A stretch of DNA of 64,000 nucleotides from Neobacillus fumarioli NBRC 102428. Its GTDB lineage: Bacteria > Bacillota > Bacilli > Bacillales > Cytobacillaceae. Both the position numbers and the translations under genes were made by a program. The notes beneath the pieces are model-generated. The model saw only the letters and a program-made list of their open reading frames with translations. It made no database searches and had not been told where the DNA came from. Position 1 is the stretch's first letter. Every line of letters begins with the position of its first letter. Where the stretch lies: assembly GCF_001591485.1 (NCBI RefSeq), contig NZ_BCUZ01000005.1, forward strand, positions 1 to 64,000, in the 5' to 3' direction. This document shows positions 48,191 through 57,475 of the stretch, piece after piece.

Positions 48191-48745
48191 CTACAGAGAA
48201 GTTGATGAGAGCCTTTGTTCCATCCACCAGCTCTTGATTTGCCCGGAAAGAACCGGGGTATCGTTCACGATTGCTTTCGCTATGCTTGAATGGTCCAATG
48301 CCGTTTGGAAAGATTCTATTGGTAAAAGAGCAACAATGTATAATAAAATAAAGATAACCAAATAGACTTCCAGGAAACCTAATATGCCTCCGGCCCAAAT
48401 ATTTAACATTCGTAAGATGGGCAGTTGGGCAATAAAGTCCAGCATAGAGCCAATAATCTGCAGCAATATTTTTACAGCCAAAAAGATGATGACAAAGGCA
48501 ATTGCCCGATAAAAAGCGGTTTCCATATTAGGAGATTGGGTTAATATTTTTAACATCGTGTTATCGCCAAACTTAGGATAAGGGATCCATAACGTTAATT
48601 TCTCAGCAAGCTGGGTGTAGTATAAATAAGCTACAATATAGGCAATAAAAAAGCCAGTTATATGGATGAGCTGCAGAATAAATCCTCTTCTCAGACCAAC
48701 AAAAAAACCAATAATCAAAAATAAAATAATGACTAAATCAAGCAT
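48191..48745 (-). CDS. yshB: CvpA-family membrane protein YshB
   Basis: 184 aa with four transmembrane segments, starting 'MLDLVIILFLIIGFFVGLRR' as typical for the CvpA/colicin V production family. ATG 48745 has AAAGGAA upstream, six bases after the zapA stop. Operon zapA-yshB-polX-mutS2 as in B. subtilis. The molecular role is unknown. Confidence 0.92.
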   Translation of the reverse strand: MLDLVIILFLIIGFFVGLRRGFILQLIHITGFFIAYIVAYLYYTQLAEKLTLWIPYPKFGDNTMLKILTQSPNMETAFYRAIAFVIIFLAVKILLQIIGSMLDFIAQLPILRMLNIWAGGILGFLEVYLVIFILLYIVALLPIESFQTALDHSSIAKAIVNDTPVLSGQIKSWWMEQRLSSTSL

Positions 48746-48751
48746 GTTTAA

Positions 48752-49006
48752 CTATTCCTTTTCTTGTTCTATTTGCAGCCGTTCCAGATGTTCCTTCATT
48801 TTGAGATAATCATTGACTGCATTCACCGCTGTTAATACAGCGAGTTTGTTAACATCTAATCCCGGATTCCTGGAACTGATTTGGCGCATTTTATCATCAA
48901 CGAGCATCGCGACATGCCGAATATGGCTTGGGCTTTCTGTACCTAGAATCACATATTGTTGTCCGTATATATCAACGGTTATTCTATTTTTCTCCCTATT
49001 TGACAA
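48752..49006 (-). CDS. zapA: Cell division protein ZapA
   Basis: Promotes FtsZ ring bundling. 84 aa from a TTG start at 49006, eight bases after AAAGGGG; the frame to 49024 puts the ribosome site inside the gene. Recognisable: '[19 protein letters not shown]' and the helix '[20 protein letters not shown]', followed by a C-terminal coiled coil. Divergent from rnhC, first gene of its operon. Confidence 0.95.
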   Translation of the reverse strand: MSNREKNRITVDIYGQQYVILGTESPSHIRHVAMLVDDKMRQISSRNPGLDVNKLAVLTAVNAVNDYLKMKEHLERLQIEQEKE

Positions 49007-49118
49007 TGTGAATGCCCCTTTCAAAGAATCCTACACTATATCATAACATGAAGTGCAGTGAGTGGAAAAGTTAAACCAATGATGAAAAAATTTTTTGAAG
49101 AAATGTGGTGCTATTATT

Positions 49119-50054
49119 TTGGGTAATGTTGTTTTGGTTTGTGATAAAGATACGATCATGGAAATGAAAAGTTATTATGGAAAGTATGTTTTAACAAAAA
49201 CCCCGCCATACAGTGTGTTTGCTGCCAAAACGCCATCCTGCATGATTACTGCCTATCAATCGGGGAAAGTAATGTTTCAGGGAAATAACTGCGAGGCAGA
49301 GGCTGGTAAATGGGGGAGTGCAAATCTCGCTAAAAAGCCGTCAACCTCCAACCCCAGAAAAGGCGGACTTCCAGCTAACATTAGCACGCTGTCTGTCATT
49401 GGTTCGGATGAAGTAGGTACGGGAGACTTCTTCGGCCCGATTACCGTGGTCGCGGCCTTCGTGAAAAAGGAGCAGATTCCCCTTCTGAAAGAACTTGGCG
49501 TACGCGATTCGAAAGATTTGGGGGATGAAAAAATTACTGAGATCGCCAAAGTGATTAAGGATGTGGTTCCCTTTAGCTTAATGACCTTAAGAAACGAGAA
49601 ATATAATCAAGTGCAGCAGCAAGGGATGTCACAAGGAAAAATGAAGGCCCTCCTTCATAATCAGGCGATCTGCAAGGTGCTTGAAAAAATCGCCCCGGAA
49701 AAACCTGATGCGATTCTCATTGACCAATTCGTTCAAGAAAGTACCTATTATCAGCATATAAAAGGGCAAAAAAACATTGCAAGAGAAAAGGTCTATTTCA
49801 GCACCACAGCAGAAGGAATCCATTTAGCCGTTGCCGCAGCCAGCATACTTGCGCGCTATGCATTTATTCACTATATGGATAAGCTCAGTGAAGAAGCAGG
49901 CTTTCCGCTTCCAAAAGGTGCCGGCTCCCTTGTTGACGAAGCAGCAGCAAAGCTAATTATGACAAAAGGACGTTCCTGTCTCCCTTCTTTTGTAAAGATG
50001 CATTTTGCTAATACAGATAAAGCATTGGCGATTGCCGATAAAAAGAGGAACTGA
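49119..50054 (+). CDS. rnhC: Ribonuclease HIII
   Basis: Degrades RNA in RNA-DNA hybrids. The catalytic D-E-D-D core includes 'IGSDEVGTGDFFGPITVV', 'VRDSKDLGD' and 'ILIDQF', with the N-terminal TBP-like domain ('AYQSGKVMFQGNN'). The start is uncertain: TTG 49119 gives an N-terminus ('MGNVVLVCDKDTIMEMKSYY') matching the family in length, with GTGGTG upstream; TTG 49095 adds eight residues. No strong ribosome site exists for either. Plus strand, divergent from zapA, convergent with pheT. Confidence 0.94.
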   Translation: MGNVVLVCDKDTIMEMKSYYGKYVLTKTPPYSVFAAKTPSCMITAYQSGKVMFQGNNCEAEAGKWGSANLAKKPSTSNPRKGGLPANISTLSVIGSDEVGTGDFFGPITVVAAFVKKEQIPLLKELGVRDSKDLGDEKITEIAKVIKDVVPFSLMTLRNEKYNQVQQQGMSQGKMKALLHNQAICKVLEKIAPEKPDAILIDQFVQESTYYQHIKGQKNIAREKVYFSTTAEGIHLAVAAASILARYAFIHYMDKLSEEAGFPLPKGAGSLVDEAAAKLIMTKGRSCLPSFVKMHFANTDKALAIADKKRN

Positions 50055-50078
50055 ACGAAAATCAGTTCCTCTTTTATT
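50045..50078. terminator. Bidirectional terminator between rnhC and pheT
   Basis: GAGGAACTGA pairs perfectly with TCAGTTCCTC around a 7-base loop; TTTTATT follows on the plus strand and TTTTTATC on the minus strand. It overlaps the rnhC stop codon. Confidence 0.9.
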
Positions 50079-50083
50079 GCCTA

Positions 50084-52495
50084 CTATCCCCTTAGTACAG
50101 CTCCTGCTTTTTCTTCCAATGCAGCCAGCACTTTTTCATGAACCTTCGTTACCTCTTCATCCGTCAACGTCCGCTCCGTATCCACATATTTCAGTGAGAA
50201 CGCAATGGATTTCTTGCCTTCCTCCATCTTGTCGCCTTCATATAGGTCAAAAACATGAGCCTCTTTCAAAAACGGTGCCCCCTCTGTTACAATAATTTCT
50301 TTCAAGGTGCCTGACACCGTTTCTTTGTTTACGACAAGAGCAATGTCTCTTGTGATGGACGGGAAGCGTGGGATCGGTTCGTAGAAAAGAGGTTCTGCGT
50401 TTTCAGCCAGCAAGGCCTTTAAGGATAGTTCGAATACATACGTATCTTTTATGTCAAGATCTTTTTGGACATTTGGATGCACTTGACCGGCAAAACCAAT
50501 TTTCGTGCCATTCAAACGAATTTCAGCTGTACGGCCTGGATGCATACCCTCTACTTGTGCCTGAACAAATTCAATTCGGTCGTTAAGTCCAAGTTTTTCG
50601 AACATTCCTTCCAAAATTCCTTTTAATACAAAGAAATCTACCGGCTTTTTCTCGCCCTGCCATGAGTGGTTGTGCCATAGACCCGTAATAGCTGCGGCCA
50701 CATGCTCTTCTTCATCTGGCAGTACTTCCTTGCCATTGGATAAAAAGACATTGCCTGTTTCATAGACTGCCAAACTGTCATTTTGACGGGCGCTGTTGTA
50801 TTTAACTACTTCCAATAGCTGCGGAATGATACTTAAGCGCAGAACACTACGGTCTTCACTCATCGGCATTGCCAGGCGGATCGCCTCGCGGGTTTCAAGG
50901 GCAAATTGCGCCGCTTTTTCTTCACTTGTCAACGAATAAGTAAAGGTCTGATATAAGCCTGCCCCTTCTAAAAAGTTGCGGACATCCCGGCGTTTCTTTT
51001 GGTATGCAGATAATTTTCCTGATGCCGTACCAACTGGCAAGGTTTTTGGGATATTGTCATAGCCATATAGGCGGGCAACCTCTTCAATTAAATCTTCTTC
51101 AATTTTAATATCACCGCGGCGTGTCGGAGCTGTTACGGTAATCGTATCTCCTTCAATGGCTGCTTCAAATTGCAAACGGTCAAAAATATCTTTTACCTGG
51201 CTCATCTCTAGACCGGTACCAAGTACGCGGTTGATTTTTTCCAGAGTAATGGAAACAACTGCCGGTTCAACTTTGAGGGTGTTAACCATTACTGTTCCTT
51301 CTAATACTTCACCGCCGGCGAATTTTGCCATTAAATAGGCGGCCCTTTCCCCGGCTAGCTGAACGCGGTTCGGATCCACCCCTTTTTCAAAACGTGCGCT
51401 GGCTTCGCTCCTTAACCCGTGGTCTTTTGAAGCCTTTCTAACCGTTTGTCCGTTAAAATAGGCTGCTTCTAACAATACGGTTGTCGTATCGGATGTCACT
51501 TCGGAATTGGCGCCGCCCATCACCCCAGCAAGAGCCACAGGCTCTGTTCCATTGGTTATAACAAGATGATCAGAAGTCAAGGTCCTCTCCATATCATCAA
51601 GGGTCACCAATTTCTCTCCGTCATGTGCCCGGCGGACCAAGATTTCTTTAGAGCCAAGACGGTCATAGTCAAAAGCATGCAAAGGCTGACCATATTCCAA
51701 AAGAATATAGTTCGTAATATCGACCACATTATTATGCGGACGGATTCCAGCATTCATTAACCGGGCCTGTAGCCATAGCGGCGAAGGGCCGATTTTGACA
51801 TTTTTAATGATTTTGGCGGCATATAGCGGATTATCCTCATGTGCTTCTACCGTTACTTTTACATAATCCGCTGCCTTTTCGGCAGTTGGCTCGAGATTTG
51901 ATTCCGGAAGCAAGACGTCTCTGCCAAGAATCGCGGCAACTTCATAAGCTACGCCAAGCATACTTAAACAATCAGCACGGTTTGGTGTCAGGCTGAGTTC
52001 AAGCACTTGATCATCCCTGCCCAATAAGGCTATGGCGTCAGCCCCCACTTCCGCCTCTTGAGGAAACACAAAGATCCCTTCTGAATATTCCTTTGGTACG
52101 ATTTTCCCTTCAATGCCCAGTTCTTGCAAAGAACAAATCATGCCGTTTGATTCTTCGCCGCGAAGCTTCGCCTTTTTAATTTTAAAATTGCCCGGCAAAA
52201 CAGCCCCGACCTTGGCTACAGCAACTTTCTGCCCTTTGGCGACATTTGGCGCACCGCAAATTATTTGAACCGGTTCCCCTTCACCGAGATCGACAAGGCA
52301 TTTACTTAATTTATCAGCATTTGGATGCTGTTCACGTTCAAGCACATGCCCAACGACAACCCCTTTAATGCCTTTATTTAAAATCTCTACACCTTCTACT
52401 TCAATTCCGCTTTTCGTTATTTTTTCAGCCAGCTCGTCTGCTGTAACTCCTGTTAAATCGACATACTCCTGAAGCCATTTATATGAAACGAACAT
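50084..52495 (-). CDS. pheT: Phenylalanine--tRNA ligase beta subunit
   Basis: 803 aa. Contains the N-terminal EMAP/tRNA-binding domain ('[20 protein letters not shown]'), B3/B4 editing domain, B5 domain and the C-terminal anticodon-binding FDX-ACB domain ('[15 protein letters not shown]' to '[20 protein letters not shown]'). ATG 52495 follows pheS by 14 bases. A copy of the 13-mer GGTGTCAGGCACC is embedded at 50306-50318, encoding V-S-G-T in the FDX-ACB domain. Confidence 0.98.
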   Translation of the reverse strand: MFVSYKWLQEYVDLTGVTADELAEKITKSGIEVEGVEILNKGIKGVVVGHVLEREQHPNADKLSKCLVDLGEGEPVQIICGAPNVAKGQKVAVAKVGAVLPGNFKIKKAKLRGEESNGMICSLQELGIEGKIVPKEYSEGIFVFPQEAEVGADAIALLGRDDQVLELSLTPNRADCLSMLGVAYEVAAILGRDVLLPESNLEPTAEKAADYVKVTVEAHEDNPLYAAKIIKNVKIGPSPLWLQARLMNAGIRPHNNVVDITNYILLEYGQPLHAFDYDRLGSKEILVRRAHDGEKLVTLDDMERTLTSDHLVITNGTEPVALAGVMGGANSEVTSDTTTVLLEAAYFNGQTVRKASKDHGLRSEASARFEKGVDPNRVQLAGERAAYLMAKFAGGEVLEGTVMVNTLKVEPAVVSITLEKINRVLGTGLEMSQVKDIFDRLQFEAAIEGDTITVTAPTRRGDIKIEEDLIEEVARLYGYDNIPKTLPVGTASGKLSAYQKKRRDVRNFLEGAGLYQTFTYSLTSEEKAAQFALETREAIRLAMPMSEDRSVLRLSIIPQLLEVVKYNSARQNDSLAVYETGNVFLSNGKEVLPDEEEHVAAAITGLWHNHSWQGEKKPVDFFVLKGILEGMFEKLGLNDRIEFVQAQVEGMHPGRTAEIRLNGTKIGFAGQVHPNVQKDLDIKDTYVFELSLKALLAENAEPLFYEPIPRFPSITRDIALVVNKETVSGTLKEIIVTEGAPFLKEAHVFDLYEGDKMEEGKKSIAFSLKYVDTERTLTDEEVTKVHEKVLAALEEKAGAVLRG
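50306..50318 (-). repeat. 13-mer GGTGTCAGGCACC inside pheT
   Basis: Exact match to the motif at 53574-53586 and to the right half of 36389-36401 (as complement). Encodes V-S-G-T in frame. Confidence 0.75.
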
Positions 52496-52509
52496 TCGTC
52501 TTCCTCCTC

Positions 52510-53547
52510 CTACTCATGTTTGGCAAATTGCATTAAGAACCGGATATCATCAGTATAAAAATGCCGGATATCATCAATGCCGTACTTCAGCATTGCAATC
52601 CGCTCCGGCCCCATGCCAAATGCAAATCCAGTGTATTTCTTCGAATCATAGCCGGCCATTTCCAGTACATTCGGATGAACCATACCTGCGCCCAAAATTT
52701 CAATCCAGCCAGTTTGCTTACAAACACTGCAGCCATGACCGCCGCATATTTTACAAGAAATATCCATTTCCACTGACGGTTCCGTGAATGGGAAAAAGCT
52801 TGGTCTTAAGCGGATTTCCCGGTCTTCGCCAAACATCTTTTTCGCAAATATTTCTAATGTTCCTTTTAAATCGCTCATGCGAATATTCTCGCCGACGACC
52901 AAACCTTCAATTTGCATAAATTGGTGGGAATGGGTCGCATCATCATTGTCACGCCGGTATACTTTTCCAGGGCAGATAATTTTAATCGGGCCTTTTCCCT
53001 GGTGCTTTTCCATCGTCCGTGCCTGTACCGGTGATGTATGGGTTCTGAGCAGGATTTCTTCTGTAATATAGAAGGAGTCCTGCATATCGCGGGCCGGGTG
53101 TCCTTTTGGCAAGTTTAATGCTTCAAAGTTATAGTAGTCTTGCTCTACTTCCGGACCTTCGGCGATCTCATAGCCCATGCCAATAAATAAATCTTCAATT
53201 TCCTCAATAATTCTTGTTAATGGATGATGATTACCAGCCTTGACCGGTCTGCCCGGCAATGTGACATCAATTGTCTCTGAAGCTAATTTTGCTTGTACCG
53301 CAGCTGCTTCCAATTCTGCTTGTTTTGTTTCGAGACGGGAGGCAATTGCTTCTCGTACTTCATTAGCAAGCGCCCCCATAATCGGCCGTTCTTCCGCCGA
53401 AAGCTTGCCCATTCCTCTCAGTACTTCGGTAATCGGACCTTTTTTGCCCAAATAGGCGACACGAATGTCGTTCAATTCTTTTAAGCTTGAAGACTGTTCA
53501 ATTTTCTGAATAGCTTCAGCCTGCAATTCCTTTAATCTTTCTTGCAT
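52510..53547 (-). CDS. pheS: Phenylalanine--tRNA ligase alpha subunit
   Basis: 345 aa catalytic subunit, class II synthetase. Motif 2 region '[19 protein letters not shown]', motif 3 '[19 protein letters not shown]', and '[12 protein letters not shown]'. N-terminal coiled coil about 1-90. AGGAGG precedes the ATG. It is a paired operon with pheT under the phenylalanine T-box. Confidence 0.98.
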   Translation of the reverse strand: MQERLKELQAEAIQKIEQSSSLKELNDIRVAYLGKKGPITEVLRGMGKLSAEERPIMGALANEVREAIASRLETKQAELEAAAVQAKLASETIDVTLPGRPVKAGNHHPLTRIIEEIEDLFIGMGYEIAEGPEVEQDYYNFEALNLPKGHPARDMQDSFYITEEILLRTHTSPVQARTMEKHQGKGPIKIICPGKVYRRDNDDATHSHQFMQIEGLVVGENIRMSDLKGTLEIFAKKMFGEDREIRLRPSFFPFTEPSVEMDISCKICGGHGCSVCKQTGWIEILGAGMVHPNVLEMAGYDSKKYTGFAFGMGPERIAMLKYGIDDIRHFYTDDIRFLMQFAKHE

Positions 53548-53573
53548 GTCGAATCCTCCTTATATTGTTTAGT

Positions 53574-53586
53574 GGTGTCAGGCACC
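53574..53586 (+). repeat. 13-mer GGTGTCAGGCACC in the pheS leader
   Basis: Self-complementary apart from its middle, located between the T-box terminator and the pheS ribosome site. Confidence 0.75.
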
Positions 53587-53587
53587 A

Positions 53588-53856
53588 AATAAAAAAACCC
53601 CATCCCCAAAAGGGACGAGGTTATCATCGCGGTACCACCCTTATAAACACGTATGTATTGTGTTCACTTCATTGGAATAACGGCTCTTTAGCCGGTACAT
53701 CTTTACAGTTCGTTCTGAACCGGTCCCGATGCCAACTCAGGAGGTGAACTTCTCTTGACCTTTCCATAAAGGTGCTTTCAGTCACGGCACCTTCTCCCTA
53801 AATGTCTCTTGCCAAGATACTTTTCTCCGTCATTGTTTTTATCTTCATCTACATTG
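53588..53856 (-). promoter_or_regulatory. Phenylalanine T-box leader of pheST
   Basis: The minus strand has T-box sequence AAGGGTGGTACCGCG (about 53628-53642), a terminator AACCTCGTCCC...GGGGATGGGGTTTTTTT (53590-53622), and GAAG-TTC-ACC with TTC (Phe) at the specifier position (53746-53748). Uncharged tRNA-Phe should switch it to antitermination. Confidence 0.95.
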
Positions 53857-53862
53857 TTCATT

Positions 53863-53890
53863 ATTATATAACAAATTTTCTAATTTTCAA
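53863..53890 (-). promoter_or_regulatory. Sigma-A promoter of pheST
   Basis: TTGAAA (53885-53890), 16-base spacer, TATAAT (53863-53868) on the minus strand, just before the T-box leader. Confidence 0.75.
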
Positions 53891-53902
53891 ACCTGTTTGC
53901 AC

Positions 53903-54658
53903 CTATTTTTTCAAATAGTATAAAAGAATTCCCGTGGCAACTGCGACATTGAGCGATTCACTTTTACCGTAGATCGGTATATAAAGATTCGCTGCAGTAT
54001 TCGTAAGCAGCTCTTGATTGACACCATTTCCTTCATTTCCGACAATCAGTGCAAAAGAATCGCCAGGGGTAATTTCTGTGTAGAGCGAGGCATTCTCAAG
54101 TGCCGTTCCATATACGGGGATCATCTTCTCTTTCAATTTTGCTATCCATTCCTTAAGATCGCCTCTAATAATCGGCAGATGGAAGTGGCTTCCTTGGGCA
54201 GATCTTAGTACTTTTGAATTGTATAGATCTACACTGCCGCGGCCGACAATTACGGCATCGATTCCTGCCGCATCAGCTGTCCGGATCATTGTACCGAGAT
54301 TTCCCGGGTCCTGAACCGCATCGATGAGAAGAAAGGTTTTCGCTTCATGTAAGCCTGTATCTGATTCCGTTTGCCGGCAAACGGCATAAATTCCTTGTGG
54401 TGCTTCTGTTTCCGATAAAGAATTCGAGATTTCTTCGGTCACTAATGTGACAGGTGTTGAACCGGCATCCAACCGCGAAGGTACTCCTGTTTTTTCGGAA
54501 ACGATGATTTCTAACACCTGATCTTGTTGCTTGAGCGCTTCCTCCACTAAATGAAAGCCTTCAACTAAAAATGTTTCCGAGCGGTCGCGTTCTTTTTTGG
54601 TTAACAGTTTTTTCCACTGTTTTACTTTTGGATTTTGTAAAGATTGAACATATTTCAA
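53903..54658 (-). CDS. ysgA: TrmH/SpoU-family RNA 2'-O-methyltransferase YsgA
   Basis: 251 aa. SPOUT fold: motif 1 'QDPGNLGTMIRTADAAGIDA', motif 2 'IVGNEGNGVNQELL' and motif 3 'IPIYGKSESLNVAVATGILL', with an N-terminal SpoU substrate-binding domain ('NPKVKQWKKLLTKKERDRS'). Probably methylates a ribose in rRNA; the exact site is not known from sequence. Divergent from sspI, upstream of the pheST leader. Confidence 0.92.
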   Translation of the reverse strand: MKYVQSLQNPKVKQWKKLLTKKERDRSETFLVEGFHLVEEALKQQDQVLEIIVSEKTGVPSRLDAGSTPVTLVTEEISNSLSETEAPQGIYAVCRQTESDTGLHEAKTFLLIDAVQDPGNLGTMIRTADAAGIDAVIVGRGSVDLYNSKVLRSAQGSHFHLPIIRGDLKEWIAKLKEKMIPVYGTALENASLYTEITPGDSFALIVGNEGNGVNQELLTNTAANLYIPIYGKSESLNVAVATGILLYYLKK

Positions 54659-54691
54659 TGGCTTTTCCCCTTTTAAAAATACTGGCTATTT

Positions 54692-54714
54692 CATTATAAC
54701 GAAAATACATAATA
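54692..54714 (+). promoter_or_regulatory. Candidate sigma-G -10 elements of sspI
   Basis: CATTATA (54692-54698) and CATAATA (54708-54714) both fit CATNNTA. Neither has a convincing -35. sspI is a forespore (sigma-G) gene in B. subtilis. Confidence 0.35.
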
Positions 54715-54758
54715 AAACCAAAAATTGAACAGAATATGGACGAAAGGAGCGGACAAAT

Positions 54759-54968
54759 ATGAATTTAAATTTACGCAATGCAATTATTCACAATGTCTCT
54801 AATAACACACAAGATCAGCTGGAAGATACAATTGTTGATGCGATTCAAAGCGGAGAGGAAAAAATGCTTCCCGGCTTGGGCGTCTTATTTGAAGTGATTT
54901 GGAAAAATTCATCAGAACAAGAGAAAAAAGAAATGCTCCAAACATTGGAAAGCGGGTTGAAGCATTAA
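54759..54968 (+). CDS. sspI: Small acid-soluble spore protein I
   Basis: 69 aa, closely similar to B. subtilis SspI (71 aa): '[20 protein letters not shown]' and '[20 protein letters not shown]'. It is a minor spore core protein of the type unrelated to the alpha/beta DNA-binding SASPs. ATG is preceded by AAAGGAGC. It lies alone on the plus strand with its own terminator. Confidence 0.97.
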   Translation: MNLNLRNAIIHNVSNNTQDQLEDTIVDAIQSGEEKMLPGLGVLFEVIWKNSSEQEKKEMLQTLESGLKH

Positions 54969-54979
54969 CATCTTTAGAA

Positions 54980-55003
54980 AAGCGGCCGATCGCCGCTTTT
55001 TTT
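54980..55003 (+). terminator. Terminator of sspI
   Basis: AGCGGC-CGATC-GCCGCT followed by seven or more Ts. Confidence 0.9.
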
Positions 55004-55007
55004 ATGC

Positions 55008-55133
55008 TTTATTTACGGTATTTAAACACTTATTTGCGAATTCAGCTATTTTATTTGCGATTTTTAAACATTTATTTGCGCATTCGGCCATTTTATTTGC
55101 GATTATTAAACATTTATTTGCGAATCTAAAAAT
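55008..55133. repeat. Three 42-bp tandem units, each of two 21-bp half-units
   Basis: Units begin at 55008, 55050 and 55092. Each has TTTATTTGCG-ATT..TTAAACA then TTTATTTGCGNATTC.GCNAT, so TTTATTTGCG or a near match recurs every 21 bases six times. The last unit decays after TTTGCGAAT. It fills the gap between the sspI terminator and the ysdC terminator. Confidence 0.85.
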
Positions 55134-55156
55134 CCCCGGCAAACAAACCGAGGATT
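55131..55156 (-). terminator. Terminator of the M42 peptidase gene
   Basis: AATCCTCGG pairs with CCGGGGATT, followed by TTTAGATT on the minus strand; overlaps the stop codon. Confidence 0.8.
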
Positions 55157-56240
55157 ATTCATACGTGATTTTATCTACCGTTTCGCGATCTAATCGTTTA
55201 ATAACTTCCACAATAAGTTTAACCGCATTTTCAAAGTCATCTCGGTGGAGCATAGCGGCATGAGAATGGATATAGCGTGTTGCAATGGTGATGGCAAGTG
55301 CCGGAACTCCATTATGGGTTAAAGAAATGGAACCGGCATCCGTGCCGCCGCCAGGGATGGAATCAAATTGATAAGGGATGCCCAGCTCATCTGCCGTATC
55401 GGTTACCAAATCGCGCAGTCCTTTATGAGAAACAAGGGAGGCATCATAGACGACAATTTGCGGTCCTTTGCCCATTTTGCTCATTGCTTCTTTTTCGCTT
55501 ATTCCAGGCGTATCGCCGGCAATCCCTACATCAACTGCAAAACCGATATCAGGCTCAATTTTATAAGTGGCTGTTTTGGCACCGCGCAAGCCAACTTCTT
55601 CTTGGACATTTCCTACACCATAAACAACATTAGGATGATCGACATCCTTTAATTGCTTTAACACTTCAACCGCAATGGCACAGCCGATCCGGTTATCCCA
55701 TGCTTTTGCCAAGAGCATTTTTTCATTTTTCATCACAGTAAATTCAAAATAGGGAACGACCATATCGCCAGGGCGGATGCCCCATTCCTGTGCCTCCTCA
55801 CGGCTTGAAGCACCGATATCGATAAACATATCTTTTATTTCAACCGGTTTTTTGCGTGCTTCAGGTGATAAAACATGCGGTGGCTTTGAGCCGATAATTC
55901 CTGTTACATCCCCTTTTCTCGTCACTATGGTTACCCGTTGGGCAAGCATGACCTGATTCCACCAGCCGCCGACAGGCTGAAAGCGGAGAAAACCTTTATC
56001 ATCAATTTGCGTTACCATGAACCCAACTTCATCCAAGTGACCTGCCACCATGATTTTCGGGCCGCCCTCTTTGCCGGTCTTCTTAGCAATTAAACTGCCA
56101 AGTCCATCGGTAGTAATTTCATCTGCATATGGTGCTATGTATTTTTTCATGACTTCGCGTACTTCACGCTCATTGCCGGGAATTCCTCTCGCATCCGTCA
56201 ATTCCTTCAGCATTGTCAGTGTCTCATCTAGCTTAGCCAT
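55155..56240 (-). CDS. ysdC: M42-family aminopeptidase YsdC
   Basis: 361 aa dinuclear metallo-aminopeptidase of the glutamyl aminopeptidase/TET type. Metal ligands and catalytic residues are in '[17 protein letters not shown]', '[16 protein letters not shown]', '[20 protein letters not shown]', 'AVDVGIAGD', and '[15 protein letters not shown]'; the terminal histidine lies in '[14 protein letters not shown]'. Cytosolic, no signal peptide. Next to sspI here because the genes separating them in B. subtilis (the arabinose cluster and others) are absent. Confidence 0.95.
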   Translation of the reverse strand: MAKLDETLTMLKELTDARGIPGNEREVREVMKKYIAPYADEITTDGLGSLIAKKTGKEGGPKIMVAGHLDEVGFMVTQIDDKGFLRFQPVGGWWNQVMLAQRVTIVTRKGDVTGIIGSKPPHVLSPEARKKPVEIKDMFIDIGASSREEAQEWGIRPGDMVVPYFEFTVMKNEKMLLAKAWDNRIGCAIAVEVLKQLKDVDHPNVVYGVGNVQEEVGLRGAKTATYKIEPDIGFAVDVGIAGDTPGISEKEAMSKMGKGPQIVVYDASLVSHKGLRDLVTDTADELGIPYQFDSIPGGGTDAGSISLTHNGVPALAITIATRYIHSHAAMLHRDDFENAVKLIVEVIKRLDRETVDKITYE

Positions 56241-56311
56241 TACCCAAACCCCCCTAGTATGTAGTACAACTTTATTATACCGAACTCAACGGACTTTTAA
56301 CAATTTTCAAG

Positions 56312-56803
56312 CTAATAGTTATTCTCCTGCCGCTCGAAATTGACTTTATTCTTCGCTATATAGGCCTCCTCCATTTCCTTATCGGTAATTCCTAATAGCG
56401 AGGCCAGCTGTAAATAATCGGCAAATAATTTCATGTATTCCTCTACACTTTTGCTGTTCCTAAATGTGCCAATCTGCTCGTATACCTTTAAAAATTGCTC
56501 TGCAGCACTGAGTTCTGGCTGTTGCTTGGTGATTTCCATATCGAGTTCTGAAAAACCGCATTCAATTCCGAGGGATAAAATAAAATGGATCCCATCAACA
56601 AATTCTTCAAGTATGACTTCTTTTGGTGAAGCCGGCTTTATACTCCAAAATTTGAAGCAGCGTGTTTCATTTGCCAGCTCACCCAATTCCACCAATAAGG
56701 CAAGCACCTTTCTCGTAAATAAATCCTCATTCTCAAGCTGATGCTTTTCTTCAATATGCCGATCTAATGCACGTTGCATTTGAAATAGTTTCTGCAATTT
56801 CAT
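56312..56803 (-). CDS. Dimeric dUTP diphosphatase-like protein
   Basis: 163 aa all-helical protein of the dimeric dUTPase (MazG-like) family, expected to hydrolyse dUTP to dUMP and pyrophosphate. Magnesium-binding motifs E-x-x-E 'ALLVELGELANETRCFKFW' and E-x-x-D 'LEEFVDGIHFILSLG' are present. ATG 56803 is nine bases from AAAGGAGA. It occupies the place of ysdA/ysdB between rplT and ysdC. The family is confident; preference for dUTP over other nucleotides is inferred. Confidence 0.85.
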   Translation of the reverse strand: MKLQKLFQMQRALDRHIEEKHQLENEDLFTRKVLALLVELGELANETRCFKFWSIKPASPKEVILEEFVDGIHFILSLGIECGFSELDMEITKQQPELSAAEQFLKVYEQIGTFRNSKSVEEYMKLFADYLQLASLLGITDKEMEEAYIAKNKVNFERQENNY

Positions 56804-56829
56804 TTCTTTCACTCTCCTTTGTTATAGAA

Positions 56830-56858
56830 AACGCCATCCTCAATTAGAGAATGGCGCT
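56830..56858 (-). terminator. Terminator of infC-rpmI-rplT
   Basis: GCGCCATTC pairs with GGATGGCGT, followed by TTTCTAT on the minus strand. Confidence 0.75.
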
Positions 56859-56868
56859 ATATATAAAG

Positions 56869-57228
56869 TTACTTATTCAATTGAGCTTTTGCAGCATTTG
56901 CCAGTTCAGTGAATGCACCTGCATCGCTGACAGCAAGATCAGCAAGCATTTTGCGGTTTACTTCGATACCGGCAAGCTTCAGACCATGCATTAAACGGCT
57001 GTAAGAAAGACCGTTCATGCGAGCTGCTGCATTGATACGAGTAATCCAAAGTTTGCGGAAATCGCGTTTTTTCTGACGACGGTCACGAAATGCATATTGC
57101 AATGATTTCATAACCTGTTGGTTAGCAACTTTGTATAATCTATGTTTTGAACCGTAATAACCTTTTGCTAATTTAAGAATTTTTTTACGACGTCTGCGCG
57201 TAACTGTACCGCCTTTTACACGTGGCAT
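56869..57228 (-). CDS. rplT: 50S ribosomal protein L20
   Basis: 119 aa, starting '[20 protein letters not shown]' with the basic N-terminal extension that threads into 23S rRNA. In Bacillus L20 also represses its own operon by binding the leader RNA upstream of infC. Third gene, 30 bases after rpmI. Confidence 0.99.
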   Translation of the reverse strand: MPRVKGGTVTRRRRKKILKLAKGYYGSKHRLYKVANQQVMKSLQYAFRDRRQKKRDFRKLWITRINAAARMNGLSYSRLMHGLKLAGIEVNRKMLADLAVSDAGAFTELANAAKAQLNK

Positions 57229-57258
57229 GTTATTTCCCTCCTATAAAAATCATTCAAA

Positions 57259-57459
57259 TTATTTCATGTCAGATAATAGATGACGAATACGTTTGAAATC
57301 GCCTTTTGAAACAAGCGCTGATTTGCGAAGTTTACGTTTTGCTTTTGTAGATTTATTCGCAAATAAATGGCTTGTATAAGCGTGATCACGCTTTAATTGA
57401 CCAGTTCCAGTTCTTTTGAAACGCTTTGCAGCGCCACGGTGAGTTTTCATTTTTGGCAT
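57259..57459 (-). CDS. rpmI: 50S ribosomal protein L35
   Basis: 66 aa, highly basic: '[20 protein letters not shown]' and '[20 protein letters not shown]'. AGGAGG before the ATG. Between infC and rplT. Confidence 0.99.
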   Translation of the reverse strand: MPKMKTHRGAAKRFKRTGTGQLKRDHAYTSHLFANKSTKAKRKLRKSALVSKGDFKRIRHLLSDMK

Positions 57460-57475
57460 TGAGATATCCTCCTTA

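Noticed and set aside
49095-49119. Frameshift at the rnhC N-terminus
   Set aside because: The weak ribosome site raised this, but the frame is continuous with family similarity from about residue 3 of the TTG 49119 start, so an unusual start codon is the simpler explanation.
54899-55129. 76-codon plus-strand ORF with repeated YLR..LN.YLRI peptide
   Set aside because: It overlaps sspI in another frame, lacks a ribosome site, crosses the sspI terminator, and its periodicity is simply the 21-bp DNA repeat read in frame.
55008-55133. CRISPR-like array
   Set aside because: Half-units follow each other without unique spacers of normal size, there are no cas genes in the window, and similarity extends through the whole 42-bp unit.
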